A DNA stretch of 64,000 nucleotides from Phoebastria nigripes (GCA_035582835.1 JAYKAV010000467.1:845568-909567), one strand, 5' to 3'. Shown: positions 27,701-40,057, numbered from the stretch's first letter. The notes: generated from the sequence alone by a model not told the origin. Program-made: numbers and translations.

Positions 27701-27812
27701 AATTGGTTACTGAACTACATGGACCAGCTGGAGGGATTTCACTGGAAGCTAATCTGTATTTGCTCTGGATTGCACAATATAAATCTGTTTCTTTTTATCT
27801 GCTATCTGAATT

Positions 27813-27828
27813 CATAGAATCATAGAAT
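27813..27828 (-). repeat. CR1 3' terminal 8-bp tandem tail
   Basis: There are two perfect copies of the 8-mer catagaat (plus strand; attctatg on the element strand), followed by the variant gatagagt. This short repeat is where CR1 reverse transcription starts and marks the exact 3' end of the element. Confidence 0.9.
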
Positions 27829-27867
27829 GATAGAGTGGTTTGGGTTGGAAGGGACCTTAAAGATCAT

Positions 27868-30749
27868 CTAGTTCCAACCCCCCTGCCATGGGCAGCAACA
27901 CCTTCCACTAGATAGGTTGCTCAAAGCCTCATCCGGCCTGGCCTTGAACACTTCCAGGGAGGGGGCATCCACAGCTTCTCTGGGCAACCTGTTCCAGTGT
28001 CTCACCACCCTCACAGTAAAGAATTTCTTCCTAATATCTAAATCTACCCTCTTTCCGTTTAAAACCATTACCCCTCATCCTATCACTACACTCTCTGATA
28101 AAGAATCCCTCCCCATCTTTCCTGTAGGCTGCCTTTAAGTACTGGAAGGCCACAATAAGGTCTCCCCAGAGCCTTCTCTTCTCCAGGCTAAACAACCCCA
28201 ACTCTCTCAGCCTGTCCTCATAGGGGAGGTGCTCCAGCTCCCTGATCATCTTTGTGGCCCTCCTCTGGACCTGCTCGAGCAGGTCCATGTCTTTCTTATG
28301 GTGGGGGACCCAGAGCTGGACACAGTACTCCAGGTGGGGTCTCATGAGAGCGGAGTAGAGGCGCGGAATCACCTCCCTCAACCTGCTGGCCACACTTTTT
28401 TTGATGCAGCCCAGGATACGGTTGGCTTTCTGGGCTGCTAGTGCAGATGGTTGGCTCACATTCAGCTTTTCATCCACCAGTATCCCCAAGTCCTTCTCCG
28501 CAGGGCTGCTCTCCATCCGCTCATTGCCCAGCCTGTATCCATGTTTGGGATTGCCCCAGCCCAGGTGCAGGACCTTGCACTTGGCCTTGTTGAACCTCAT
28601 GAAGTTTGCATGGGCCCACCTCTCTAGCCTGTAAAGGTCCTCCTGGACAGCATTCCTTCCCTCTAGAGTATCAACCACACCACTCAGCTTGGTGTCATCC
28701 ACAGACTTGCTGAGGATGCACTCAATCCCACTGTCCATGTCCCCGACAAGGATGTTAAATAATACTAGTCCCAATATGGATCCCTGAGGGACACTACTCA
28801 TCACTGGTCTCCACCCGGACATTGAGCCGTTGACCGCAACTCTTTGAGTGCGACCATCCAGCCAATTCCTTATCCACCAAATGGTCCACCCATCAAATCC
28901 ATGTCTCTCCATTTTAGAGACAAGGGTGTTGTGCGGGACAGTATCAAATGATTTGAACAAGTCCAGGTAGCTGACGTCGGTCGCTCTTCCCTTATCCACC
29001 AATGCTGTAACCCTGTCGTAGAAGGCCACCAAATTTGTCAGGCATGATTTGCCCTTAGTGAAGCCATGCTGGCTGTCACCAATTACCTCTCTGTTTTCCA
29101 TGTGCCTTAGCATAGCTTCCAGGAGGATCTGCTCCCTGATCTTGCCAGGCACGGAGGTGAGACTGACCAGCCTGTAGTTCCCCGGGGGTCTTCCTTTTTT
29201 CCCTTTTTAAAAATGGGGGTTATGTCTCCCCTTTTCCAGTCACTGGGAACTTCACCAGTCTGCCACGACTTTTCAAATATGATGGAGAGTGGGTTAGCAA
29301 CTTCATCTCAGGACCCTCAGACAGTTCCCTCAGGACCGTCAGATGCATCTCATCAGGTCCCATGGACTTGTGCACATTCAGGTTCCTTAGATGGTCTCGA
29401 ACCTCATTTTCTCCTACGGTGGGCAGTACTTCATTCTCCCAGTCCCTGCCTTTGGCTTCTGTGAACTGGGCAGCATGGCTAGAGCACTTGCCGGTGAAGA
29501 CCGAGGCAAAAAAGTTTTTGAGTACCTTAGCCTTCTCCGTGTCGGTTGTAGCCAGGTCTTCCGTTTTGCTCATCGGGAGGGGTACAGTTTCTTTCATTTT
29601 CCTGTGTTGTCCTATGTACCTGAAGAAACCCTTCTTGTTATTTTCCATGTCCCTAGCCAAGTTCAGCTCCAGCTGTGCCTTGGCCTTCCTGATCCCCTCT
29701 CTGCACTCTCGGGCCATATCCCTGTAATCTCCCCAGGATGTATATCCCTGCCTCCACTGCCTATGCATTTTGTTTTTGTGTTTTAGTTTGGCTAAGAGGT
29801 CTTGACTTAGCCAAGCTGGCCTCCTGCCTCCCTTGCCCAACTTCTTGCACATCGGGATTGAGAGCTCTTGCACCCTAACAAAAATGTCTTTAAATCTCTC
29901 CCAGCTCTCCTTTGCTCCTTTGTCTCTGGGGGCAGTTTCCCAAGGGCTCCCATGCACTAGCACCTTAAACAGCCAAAAGTTTGCACTTCTGAGGTTTAGG
30001 GTCCTGACCCTACTTTTTACCCATCCTATACCCCTCAAGATTGAGAATTCCACCAGGGCATGATCACTGCAGCCCAGGCTACCTCCAGTCTTGACCTCTC
30101 CAATAAATTCTTCCGCATTAGTGAGCAACAGGTTCAGCAGTGCCTCTCCTCTGGTCAGACTCTTCATCACCTGTACTAGGAAGTTGTCCTCAACCCACTC
30201 TAGTAGTTTCCTGGGCTGCTTGCAGTTCACTGTGCCCCTTTTCCAGCAGATGTCTGGGTGGTTGAAGTCCCCTATCAGGATCAGGGCCTGTGAGTGTGAT
30301 GCTTCCTGCAGTTGAAGAAAGAACTCTTCATCAACCTCTTCTTCTTGATTGGGTGGCCTGTAGTAGACACGAACCACAAAGTTTCCTTTGTTGGCTTGGT
30401 CTCTAATTTTCACCCATAAGCTCTCGACCTGTGCACTGCTGTTCTTCAAATGTAGCTCCGTGCAATCAATCCCATTTTTGACACAGAAGGCAACTCCCCC
30501 ACCTCTCCTTCCTTGCCTGTCCCTTCTGAATACCTTATAGCCATCAATCACAGCACTCCAATCGTGTGATTCATCCCACCAAGTTTCTGCAATAGCAATC
30601 AGGTCATAGTTTTCCATCTGGGCAGCAGCTACCAACTCCTCCTGTTTGTCTCCCGTGCTGTGTGCATTGGTATAGAGGCACTTCAGCTGGGCTGTCGGCC
30701 ACATCCCCTTTTTAGAGGAGCTCACCCTGATTCCCTTGAGGCAGTTCAC
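27868..30749 (-). pseudogene. CR1 ORF2: APE endonuclease-reverse transcriptase, frameshifted
   Basis: The first open segment (30,749 down to 29,220, 509 codons) holds a complete APE-type endonuclease. Visible are N28 in YTNAH, E55 in AETWWD, YYRPPN at 129-134, GDFN at 160-163 and SDH at 228-230. It ends in the start of the RT domain (HKSMGPDEMH). A frame change near 29.15-29.3 kb leads into a second segment (29,152 to 28,031, 373 codons) with RT motifs: YLDLFKSFD at 62-70, VPQGSILG at 121-128 and the catalytic doublet VDD at 151-153. The usual context FADDTKL is changed to SVDDTKL. Another frameshift near 28.03-28.07 kb separates the C-terminal stretch (FFTVRVVRHWNRLPRE). In a working element it would nick target DNA and reverse-transcribe its own RNA. 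The long open segments suggest a moderately old, not ancient, copy. Confidence 0.95.
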
Positions 30750-30779
30750 AGGTGTTTCCCTGTTGCTTCCCTGCAGCCC

Positions 30780-31949
30780 CTGGCTCTTCTTGAGTGCTTA
30801 GAACACCATCCCCCTTCCCACACTAAATCTAGTTTAAAGCTCTGTTTATAAGTCCAGCCAGCTTATTGCCCAGGACACTCTTGCTCACACTTGGTCAGTT
30901 GAGCCCTGTCAGCTGTCAACAGGCCCGGTTTCTCAAAGGTATGCCCAACATCATAGAAGCCGAGACCTTTACCATGGCACCAGCTATGCAGCCAGCCATT
31001 CACCTGTTCAATTCATCTCCTTTTTCTCGAACCCCCTTCTCCGACTCGGAGGATAGAGGAGAACACCACCTGTGCTCCCAATCCCTTTAACATCATTCCA
31101 AGGGACATAAAGTCTCTTTTGATATTTCTGAGTCACATCGTTGCAGCATCATTTGATCCTACTTGGAAGAGTAGGAACAGGTGATAGACCACAGGCTTTA
31201 CCAGGCTCAGCAGCCTCTCCATGACATCACGGATGCGAGCTCCCGACAAGCAGCAAACTTCTCTAGAGATATTGTCTGGGCGACAAATGGGTGCTTCGGT
31301 GCCTCTCAGCAAGGAGTCTCCAATTACTAACACCCTATGTACTTTTCTGGTGGCACTGGTTCTAATGTGAGTGGGTGGTTGGACCAACTTTGCACAGTTG
31401 GCCTTTCTTGGGTCTTGCCCATTACTCACTCTCTCTTCATTCCAGCGCCAGCACATCGTACCTGTTACGCAGGGGCACTTCAGGAGGAAGGGGAAGATTC
31501 CTCCTCCTGCCCCGAGCAGAGACAAGAATACAGTCTCCTTTGTCTCGTGAGTTGGTTGAGTCTGTCACATCAGGGTTGGAAGCCAGCTTACCTTCCCTTT
31601 GCTAAGTCTGAAGGCAGGGCTGCCACTCAGCTTGTGACAGTGCACAATACCATGTATCGGTCTCTTGCTCAGATGACCGGGTACCGTGCCGCCTGTTATG
31701 CTCCTCTTGTAACATGGCCACTTGCTTGAAGAGTTCCTCCAGCTGGGCATACTTGCACCCATGACATCCACCTCTGCCTTCGGACCCTAGGGGGATTTCC
31801 AGGTTCTGGAGTTCCATGCAACTTTGGGTCTGGGCCGACCTTTCAGTTCTTGGGGGGTCAGTCTGGTTGTAGGTGTCCACGTAGAAAGGTTTTATCACTT
31901 CCACCAGGGTTTCAGTCACAGCTTTGCAGTTGCGGCAGGTGGAAACCAT
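30780..31949 (-). pseudogene. CR1 ORF1 remnant with Cys motifs and SGNH/GDSL esterase segment
   Basis: Upstream of ORF2 on the minus strand, one open segment (31,949 to 31,602) starts MVSTCRNCK. It has two CxxC pairs (C5/C8 and C62/C65) followed by a short coiled-coil-like run (YAQLEELFKQVAMLQEE), as in CR1 ORF1 proteins. A frameshift leads to a second segment (31,525 to 31,133). This contains VLVIGDSLLRG (block I GDS at 69-71), LSGARIRDV (95-98 region) and VGSNDAA (block III G-x-N-D at 123-126), the pattern of the SGNH/GDSL esterase-like domain in CR1 ORF1. The C-terminal part, toward 30,780, is in yet another frame and I did not trace it codon by codon. ORF1 is thought to bind RNA or membranes during retrotransposition. 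At least one frameshift makes it non-functional. The right boundary is the first Met; the left is approximate. Confidence 0.85.
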
Positions 31950-34905
31950 TTGTTTAACAGGAGGCTACCTCTGTCTGGCTCCCAGAAGAAAATAGCCCGT
32001 TTTCTGAAGGCTGCCCTCCCTGTGCGCCCTTCCGTGCAAACTGAATTGCACAACAAGAAAAAAATGCTAGTCCATAATGCATCACCCCCAATATTCAAAA
32101 GTGTAATTTCTTTTCTCAAACTGAAGCTTGACACATACCTTCATAGTAGAGTTTATCACATAAATGTGAATTGGGATCTGGTCTAAAAAGACAATAGAAT
32201 GGAGTACTTTCTACATTCAGATGTATCTTAGATTTTACCTGCAATTGCGATATTGCCACCCATCAAAACAAACCTATTCAAGAAGGCACTGTAGACCATG
32301 TAGACCAGTCACTTAGTTTTTAATCTTCCTTCCATCTCAACCATGTCTGCGGTCCTTTCAGTATGTAAAGCCCTGAGATCAATACCTTATGTTAACTCTA
32401 AAACTGAACAAAGATGCAGACCAAATAAAATTCAGTATTATATAACAACAGCTTAATGAAAAATGCACAAAGCCTTTTGAAACTCCATCCCATATGAAGG
32501 ACTACTGATCTTCTAATTGCATTCTTATTTTAGGTATTAATACCAAATTTAGATTGATTAATCCAAATAGTGGATTACAGACCAGTGTTAATTGTTTTAA
32601 GTTATGATAAAATATATTTTTTCTGACAAAAAATATGTGTTTTCCTTTTCTTTAGCATTTTTCTCTGTAGTTTCAGAACTACTGAGTTTCAAAACTTGAT
32701 GGCACTGTGGATGCTTAAAGGCTGTCAGAAGTACAAGCAGCAAGAGAAAGCAACAACTGAAGAGAAGAATTATCCTTTCACATTGGTGTGTGCCATACAG
32801 AGGTCAACATAACGCCAGCAATATTTTATTTTATTTTTTTAGACAGGAAATTACTTCTTTATGGAGGATGGGTAAGTTCTGAAAGGATGTTACAGACATG
32901 AAAGAGCAATAGGGTTGTGTAGATGATAATTAAATGAATAGCCATGCAAGAAACCAGGATAATTAAGTCAACTCTGAATTCTACAATGTTTTTCATGACA
33001 AGTACTTCAATTTAATATAAAATAGAATATTAGGCCTGGGATTTGAGTTTGTAAGAGGCCTTTTGTTTTTAAAGGCAGGAGTTGAGTTGGATAGAAATAA
33101 CAAAATGATAAATACTTATTTATCCGATTGACAGTGACAAATAGCACTTACATATATATGTGCTATGGGTATCTTCCAAAAAACACATTTTCAGGACACC
33201 ATTAATATGAACAGCTTAATGTAGGTATATAACCTTCTACATGGTTTTCTTTCAGTTTGTAAGTTCCTCTTTCTTGTTCTACTGCTCTTCACATCATAGC
33301 ATAAAATCTACACCAAACAATACAATGTGCTATTTTTTTGGTCTATCTGAGAAAACAGTTGTAATGAATACGTCTGTCTTCACATAGTTCACATAAAGGA
33401 GGAATTTCAAAAGCATTCACAGAAGTTAAAAGGACACCTTTAACTGATTCTTGGTAAGAATTCTGGTCCTAAATGGGAGTATTGAACATATTCCCCTAGG
33501 AAGTAAACTGAGGTGGACCAGCATGTGTGTGCCAGTGACTTTTGTGCATATAAAGCACTTGTAATGCTTGAATTCAACCACTGGTGATGTATACTGTTAA
33601 CCTGCCGTGAGTCTGCAGATACACATCTGCTAATTTCTCAAATAATAGATGGCATTTACCACAGACTGAAAGATGTGAAAATGCTACAAATCACATTCAC
33701 ACTTGAAAATGTAAGTGTCTGTGGTATTTACCCTGAAATTAAAATAATTGTCTGAGGTGAGTTAGATTCATTCAAAATATCCATAGGTGTGTGGGTATAA
33801 GCAAAAGTACAAAGAACAGAACATTTACATATCATTCAACATACTGCACAAAGAACAAAGGCCATTTTACCAAAAACATCCCCCTTTAAAACCAGGGTGT
33901 CAGGTTTCTCCAGTGCTTCAGGAAAGCACCTTTTACTCAATAAACGTGAGTGAGGATTTCAGAACATTTTACCTCGCCTCTGCCAAAAGTTTGGCAGTGC
34001 AGTTTACCGTAGGAATAATTCTCTGTAATAAGATAAAAATATATTCAGTGGGCAAATTAAGTAAGAGTGGGAAGTTCTCATTATAAATGTAATCCTGCTG
34101 ACTAAATCTAGAGGAGTGATACATATACTGCAATTACATCTTGAATAGGGCATATTTTGTATATCTGCCTGAATCTGGATATGAAATCTAAGGTCTTTAG
34201 CATTTTAAAATGTGACACTGATACTGTATTATGAGTTTTCTTTTGTTAAAAAACTGAAATATTCTTTATTTTTAAGCCTCTGTTTACATAGACATTAGGA
34301 TCCCCTCAATCCCATATACCCACTCCCAAGCTAGTGGCTACCCCAGTATTGCTTGAATTAGCCTCTGTAAGGCATGCATTTTTGCTTTTTTTGTCTGCTC
34401 ATGTTCTCATGTTTACTTTATCCCCTGCTGTGCTCTGGCAGAATCCCAGACACAGGAAAGAATAAAAGGCATTGGGATTATTGAGGACATCTCCATGCAG
34501 TGATACACTGTACAGTCCAGTCAGGCCCTGGAAGAGTCCGCAGGTTATGTAACACTTTGCCTTCTGGACTTCTGAATAGTTTAAAGCATATCAAGAATGT
34601 TACTTCTTATTGAACAAGAATTTATTCTATTTTAATTCCATCCTGTTATTCAATAAAATCTTTCACTTACAGAACTGGTATGAGTGAGAGATACACTTAC
34701 ATAGAGATATACACACTCAAAATACTCTTATTATTCCCAATGCCATAAGATGTGACNTACTTATTTTCATCCGTAACCTTCGTTTTTTCTTGTTATGTCC
34801 AGTGGCTTGTATTTAGAAGGAATGTAGTCTGTATGAATATAGATGTTTAGCTTACCATAGTGATATTTGTTTAAGTGTATCATACTGAAAGACAGGAGGC
34901 TAATC

Positions 34906-34929
34906 ATTAATTAATTAATTAATTAATTA
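34906..34929. repeat. (ATTA)6 tetranucleotide repeat
   Basis: Six perfect ATTA units, with another AT-rich block (attattaaataatgattaat) just downstream. ATTA is also the core site of homeodomain factors, so this may be either a microsatellite or a homotypic site cluster. Confidence 0.9.
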
Positions 34930-35637
34930 CTATTTCATTATTAAATAATGATTAATTATACTTTCAGTGTAATAAAATAAAATCTCTAGCAAAAGACTGG
35001 TAGATCCCATTTCACAACATAAACTTAATTGGGAAACCTGAAGCTAATCAAAACAAATCATGAAATGTGTTGGACAAAGCCCATGAAAAACATGCAAGAA
35101 ATTCCATTTAATTAGCAGGATATTGATTTCTGCTGGACTTAAGAAGCAGAGCCATGCATGTAAAGAGAGTAATTCAAGTCCAATAAGAAGCAATGAAAGC
35201 ATGGAGTAGCAAATTAATTCAGTTAGATTTATAACCTCATAATCTTTGCAAATAGTTTATTTCTCTATCGCCGTTTTTTTTGCATACATTGCAAAATCTG
35301 AAGGGGTTTTTCTGACACTAAGCCACATGCTTCCTACATTTTAATAAATGAAATGTAGCCTGTTTTTGAAAAATTCCATATATTTTCCTCTATCTGATGA
35401 AATAGTTTTGGGTTAGTTTCTGATGCAAAATCATAAAGTGTAAGTAACTTCTAAAAAGTGCAATTTTGCAATTATGGTTTATTTTATGATTAAATTAAAT
35501 GACTTTTTTGTTACATATACAAGTCTTCACTTACAGGTCCTTTGGCACGACATTTGTAATATAAAGGGCCACTTATGTAATCTACATTTATATCCACTTT
35601 AAAGCTATTACTATGAATTAGGTATTATGTCTATCTA

Positions 35638-35659
35638 ATATATATATATATATATATAT
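35638..35659. repeat. (AT)11 dinucleotide microsatellite
   Basis: Eleven uninterrupted AT units, likely length-variable between individuals. Confidence 0.92.
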
Positions 35660-38590
35660 GAATCAGGCCCTGTGTCTGTGATTTCAGGTTAACTAAGACT
35701 TGCCAGTTAATCAATAGTGTGATAGTATTCGGAGGTTTGGAAACTCATTCTTTTGGACAAACTTACCTCCTCCTGCACGCAGAATCTTTGCACATAAAAG
35801 CAGCTGCCAGACTGAGTTTGCAAATTGTCATTACTGGACAGAGAAACTGTGGGATCTCCTATCTGTTTTAAATCTGACACATAGCAAGAAAGACTTTATA
35901 TGGCTCCTTCCTAATTTAAATTATTCTGATTTAGAAATGCAGATATTAGAACTGTAGTAATCAAAAGATATCTAATGCTTGCTCACTTTTTTATCAGTCA
36001 AAAATTAAAACTTGCAAGCTCAATCCTTGAGTCACAGCTAGTTTCATTTTTTTGAAAATGAAACATTATTTATAATTCACTGGTTGTGTTAAGAGAATTA
36101 CTGTCAACTTGAAATGAAACACCATTTGTATCACTGCCTGGAAAATGTGACTCAGTGAGAGGAACCCCTCTTCTGGTTGAAGCACAGAACACCACGCATG
36201 GAAGCACTGTAGGGAGTTATCCCAGGCTAGTGTCCATCATGGGAGAGAGATGGCACTTTTAGGGAGCAATTCATCTCCGTTTAAAGAAGTCACCTAACAT
36301 AAGTCAGTTTGCATGTCTTCTTATTCACATTGACTATGAGGGGACTCTAAAGAGCCTTGACAAAATAGACATCTACATCCCAGATGTCTAAAGCAAGTAA
36401 GAAAAGTGCCATATAAGAAGTCTGTTGTTACATGAAAAGCTCCCACCTCCTACCACCTAATTTGTCTGCAAAAGGAGCACTTGGCGTGCTATAGCATACT
36501 TGGCTGATACTGAAGATCAGGTATGCCATTGATATTTATTAGCTTNTTTAAACAACAGTTTCCAAGAGGGATTCATGTGGATAGATTGAATAGAACAGAC
36601 CATATTTTTGATCATCAACTTTTACATATTTACATTGAAAAATCACTGCAAATTTTAAGGCCACCATGGTTGCTGTTGCTTCTAAGAACTTGAACATTTG
36701 ATTCCTGTGCTGCTTCACTTCTCAGTTCCACAGCGCCTTACTTTTTTGCTAATGCATTCTCTCCCACATTTATGTCTCAGGGTGAATTCTTAAAATAGTA
36801 AATGGGAGAATTTTGCTCTTGCTATTGGCTTTACCAAATCCCTTTTTATCTTTCCCTTGTCATTTTCCCCGTACCTTCGGCAGTAGTTCCCTTTTTGCTA
36901 CATTTTTGCTTTCTGTGATCGTCCCATTCCTCAGTTAGAGTCTTCCCAAAGACACTTCTTCTAGGAAGCTTAGCAACATAAACTCTCCATCTTAAATGTC
37001 TGTTTCTGGTTTAGCATTGACATCGTTTAGTGACACTGTGCCTTCCAGTCACCTTGTTTGTTACACTGGTGATCAGTTCTCACTGAGATTGCTAGCTGAG
37101 CCATCTGGATGATGTGATGGTGCTGCACCTGTCTGGTGTATTGTTCTGGATACTCCATGACACTAACTCCGAGAACAGCATGACCAGGAGGATTTCTCAG
37201 CAGGAAAGATCTGCACAAGCTACATTTCAAACATTCCCCAGAAGAATTCAAAAAGTTTAGTAGCATCTGAAAGGGTTTTCAATCATTCTGTGAAGAGCAG
37301 GAAAAGTGTTTGTAATATATCTTCCTTCTTGGCATAGTGCTGTAGTGCAACATGTTTTACTAGGATTTTATATGCCCCAAGAAAGCACCTATGCATACTT
37401 CTGCACTTATGCCACGAAATTTGTTGCTATGGAAATATCAGAAAGTGTATGACTAAGAACAGGCAAACCCGTTCAGGCAAAATAGTATCCAGCCTCAATC
37501 TCCATTCAACAGTCAAAATAAATTGTAGCGATTTTCATGCTTTATAGTGGCTTAATATCTTTCCTGCATGATTAAAATCTTTTAGCCACCTATATCCAAT
37601 GTACACAGGCCCCAGCTCACCCAGTTCAATGCATAATTTGGGCACAGCAATTCCAGCAGCATCTCTGAGAAATCAGATTAAACTAAATTAGACTAAATTA
37701 TCCTTACTATTTTTTGCTTTCTCTTGCTTCCTTTAAATTTCTTGGCACAGAAGCATTTTCTAGATTAATTGCAGCACTGACTGCACCACCTTCCTTCTAA
37801 ACATTAAAACTTCAGATGATTTATTGCTTCTGACATGTAGAGTGCACTCTGAGGATTAACTGAATGGAAACCTTCAGATCGGGGGAATTTAAAAAGAGCA
37901 ACAGCATCTTCCAGCTGAGTGTGTCTTGGGTCCTGCTGTCTGAGCAGCTTCTCCTGCTGGAGAAAAGAAGCTGACCTCAGGCAAACAACTGTGGGAGAGC
38001 ACGTAAGGTAGGCTCGCTGTGTGTTCACACCGCATGCATATCTTCTTTTCTGGATATCACATTTTCTTTTACTGTCAGGGAGTTTACTGTGTTATAGGCT
38101 TTCTAAAGTTAGTCCCTTTGAACCAGAGAAAGAGCCCTATTTTCCAGTATCTCTATCTCCAGTTAAGATAACAGACTTCCGGATGACTGCATTGTATGAG
38201 ACAAATCCCACAATTAAAAATAGGCGTAACATCTATCAATAACTGAAATGTGTCATGGATACTAATTTGAAACCAACGCCCAAAATTACCTCTTAAAGGA
38301 ATACATTAACAAAGGATTATGATTATAATTGATCTAAGCATTTATCTGTCTCCTCTTGCTATTTATTTAATTACCATGAATTTAAGTATGATTGCAGAAC
38401 ATTCTTAACTAAGGATGCTTTTCTGTTTATAGAATAAATTTGAAGATTTAACGCTCTGTTCCCTGATCAGCCCTACACACAAATGCTCAGATTACATGAT
38501 GAGTTCCTAGGAGAATAAAATTGTACAGAACTGCCAAGATTGGGTCTTTTAGAGGTAAATATGGATGTTGTGTGAGGCTAGATGAAAAAA

Positions 38591-38608
38591 CTAACTAACT
38601 AACTAACT
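38591..38608. repeat. (CTAA)4 tetranucleotide repeat
   Basis: Four CTAA units and a partial fifth follow a run of six A. Confidence 0.88.
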
Positions 38609-39610
38609 ATGTTAACACATTCCAGAGCCTAAAGACAGAAACTATTCAGCATGACAAAGCCACACTTCTCCTCAAAAGAGCTGAAGTACCATTTCTTCCT
38701 TGACTTACAAACCTATTATACAATTAAAAAGACAAGAGCTATTTTGAAAATTCTGGAAACATTAAGTTTTTGGTTTAAATGATAAATTGTCTGTTTAGTA
38801 AGTGTCTGTATACTTTCATCAAGAGGCAAAGCAAATGCTCTTTCACTCTGCCAACATACCATAGAGAATGTAACTACGTGGAAAATTACACAGTGTAAGA
38901 ACACATGGATTAACATGACATAAAAAATATGAGGTCAAATAAAGTGTGTTCCCATAAAGATGTCCAAGACCAAGTTGCTGTAATAATAACCAAAAGTGCC
39001 GCAGGGAAACATTTTCAAAAGTGTTCACGTAACTTACAATGCCAGTCCTGTTTTCCAGTTAATGTTTCTTTAGAAATAACAGTGTCTTTTACAAAGGAAT
39101 TATTTTTCTCTTATGCACCTACAAATGCTATAGAAATAGAATTTACCATCCTAAATCAGAAAAGTCAGTTTTGAAAATTTCTCCTCATTGCCTAAGGGCT
39201 TGTAATGCGAAGACTTTGCCTCGGTATAGCTACAGAACTCCATGTCCCGAATGAAGGATGGATGCATTCCTCATACCAGTTCTTTCTACTACATTTCATT
39301 GCAAAAAGGTAATCATGACACGGTCACATACTGGTATATAAGGAAAAAAAAATTGGGAAAGAACATAAATTAAAACCAGGATAGTAAGACAGAAATCAGA
39401 AAGCTAACATGATACAACACCAAAAGTCACTAATCTGAGTCACCACATGACTCAATTCCTCTTTAATAAAACAGATATAAGGATATGAAACAATATAAGG
39501 TTATTATTATAAAATGCGGTTTTCAGTGAGACGTTTTTATAAACAAATACTAAATTTAGAAACCCATGATAGTTTCACAGAGGAATTTTAGTCATATTAA
39601 TTCTTCTTAC

Positions 39611-39660
39611 CTGTTATAGTTGCTTTGTTAATAGAGGGTTGGTTACACATTGGTGATCGT
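39611..39660 (-). CDS. PDE4D: PDE4D exon encoding linker LR1 (50 bp)
   Basis: This 50-bp minus-strand exon lies between an acceptor ending aaacag and a gtaaga donor. The first base completes Lys from the previous exon. The next 16 codons read RSPMCNQPSINKATIT, the LR1 linker that separates UCR1 from UCR2 in long PDE4D isoforms. One base (G) is left over, as expected for the Glu that begins UCR2 in the next exon. That UCR2 exon was looked for on the minus strand down to position 1 and not seen, so it should lie left of the window. This is therefore the last PDE4D exon here, and the intron after it is longer than 39 kb. Confidence 0.95.
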
Positions 39661-40028
39661 CTGTTTAAAAGAAAAGAAAAAAAGGTATAAGCCTGGTAAA
39701 CTACAGATGACTGAATCCTTGAACAATATAATAGAAAATACATTTCCTTGGGAAATTATTTGGAACTGGAATATCCTCGCATTGCCAAAGAAAAAGTTTG
39801 TGTAGAACAAGTATTTCTTTGTAGTGTAGAAGGGAATTCACAACTGACCCTGAAACCTCTCTGCAGATTGGGAACTCCAAGAGAGGAATATTTTAGGAAT
39901 TTACAAGTTCATTAAAAACCTGCCTAACCATACCTAGAGCATATACCTAGCTTGACATTTGATTTATATACATAGTTATCATTATTCTAACATGGCTTGC
40001 ACTTCCCACGTTCTCTGATCTGAAATGC

Positions 40029-40041
40029 TTTTTTTTTTTTT
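40029..40041. repeat. Poly(T) tract, 13 bases
   Basis: A run of 13 T just upstream of the 25-bp tandem duplication at 40,058. No retroposon body is visible. Confidence 0.8.
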
Positions 40042-40057
40042 AATTATTTTTCACTCT

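Larger units (their letters stand above)
13861..27812. other. PDE4D intron between CpG island and CR1: no gene seen
   Basis: After the CRE and AP-1 sites near 14.2-14.4 kb the sequence is ordinary AT-rich intron. It contains a T16 tract, an AAT/AAC microsatellite and a 19-bp duplication. A slightly GC-richer stretch at about 24.3-25.3 kb has a 174-codon open frame on the minus strand (25,034-24,510), whose translation is low in recognisable structure and is judged non-coding. Five of the window's single N positions fall here (14,584; 14,642; 15,411; 19,100; 25,779). Confidence 0.75.
27813..32035 (-). mobile_element. Near-full-length CR1 non-LTR retrotransposon (LINE), inactive
   Basis: This is a chicken-repeat-1 type LINE on the minus strand, in the same orientation as PDE4D. 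Its 3' end is at the low coordinate and shows the CR1 signature: no poly(A), but two copies of the 8-mer catagaat (plus strand), then a degraded third. Moving upstream, it contains a short 3' UTR, ORF2 (APE endonuclease plus reverse transcriptase), ORF1 and about 85 bp of putative 5' leader. At about 4.2 kb it is close to the full CR1 length, which is rare because most bird copies are cut off at the 5' end. Both ORFs carry frameshifts, so it cannot encode working proteins. The 5' boundary is approximate: the GC-rich leader fades into AT-rich intron near 32,035. I could not define target-site duplications. Confidence 0.97.
32036..39610. other. PDE4D intron between CR1 and LR1 exon: no gene seen
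   Basis: Very AT-rich intron containing the (ATTA)6, (AT)11 and (CTAA)4 repeats. The block at about 34.88-35.56 kb is dense in ATTA/TAAT cores and looks like the AT-rich conserved non-coding type, but conservation cannot be judged from one sequence. No exon, RNA gene or repeat family was recognised. Confidence 0.75.

Noticed and set aside
28229..28634. Plus-strand open frames overlapping the CR1
   Set aside because: They are antisense to the reverse transcriptase and carry no domain of their own.
29362..29786. Plus-strand open frames of 121-131 codons
   Set aside because: They are antisense shadows of the CR1 ORF2 on the minus strand.
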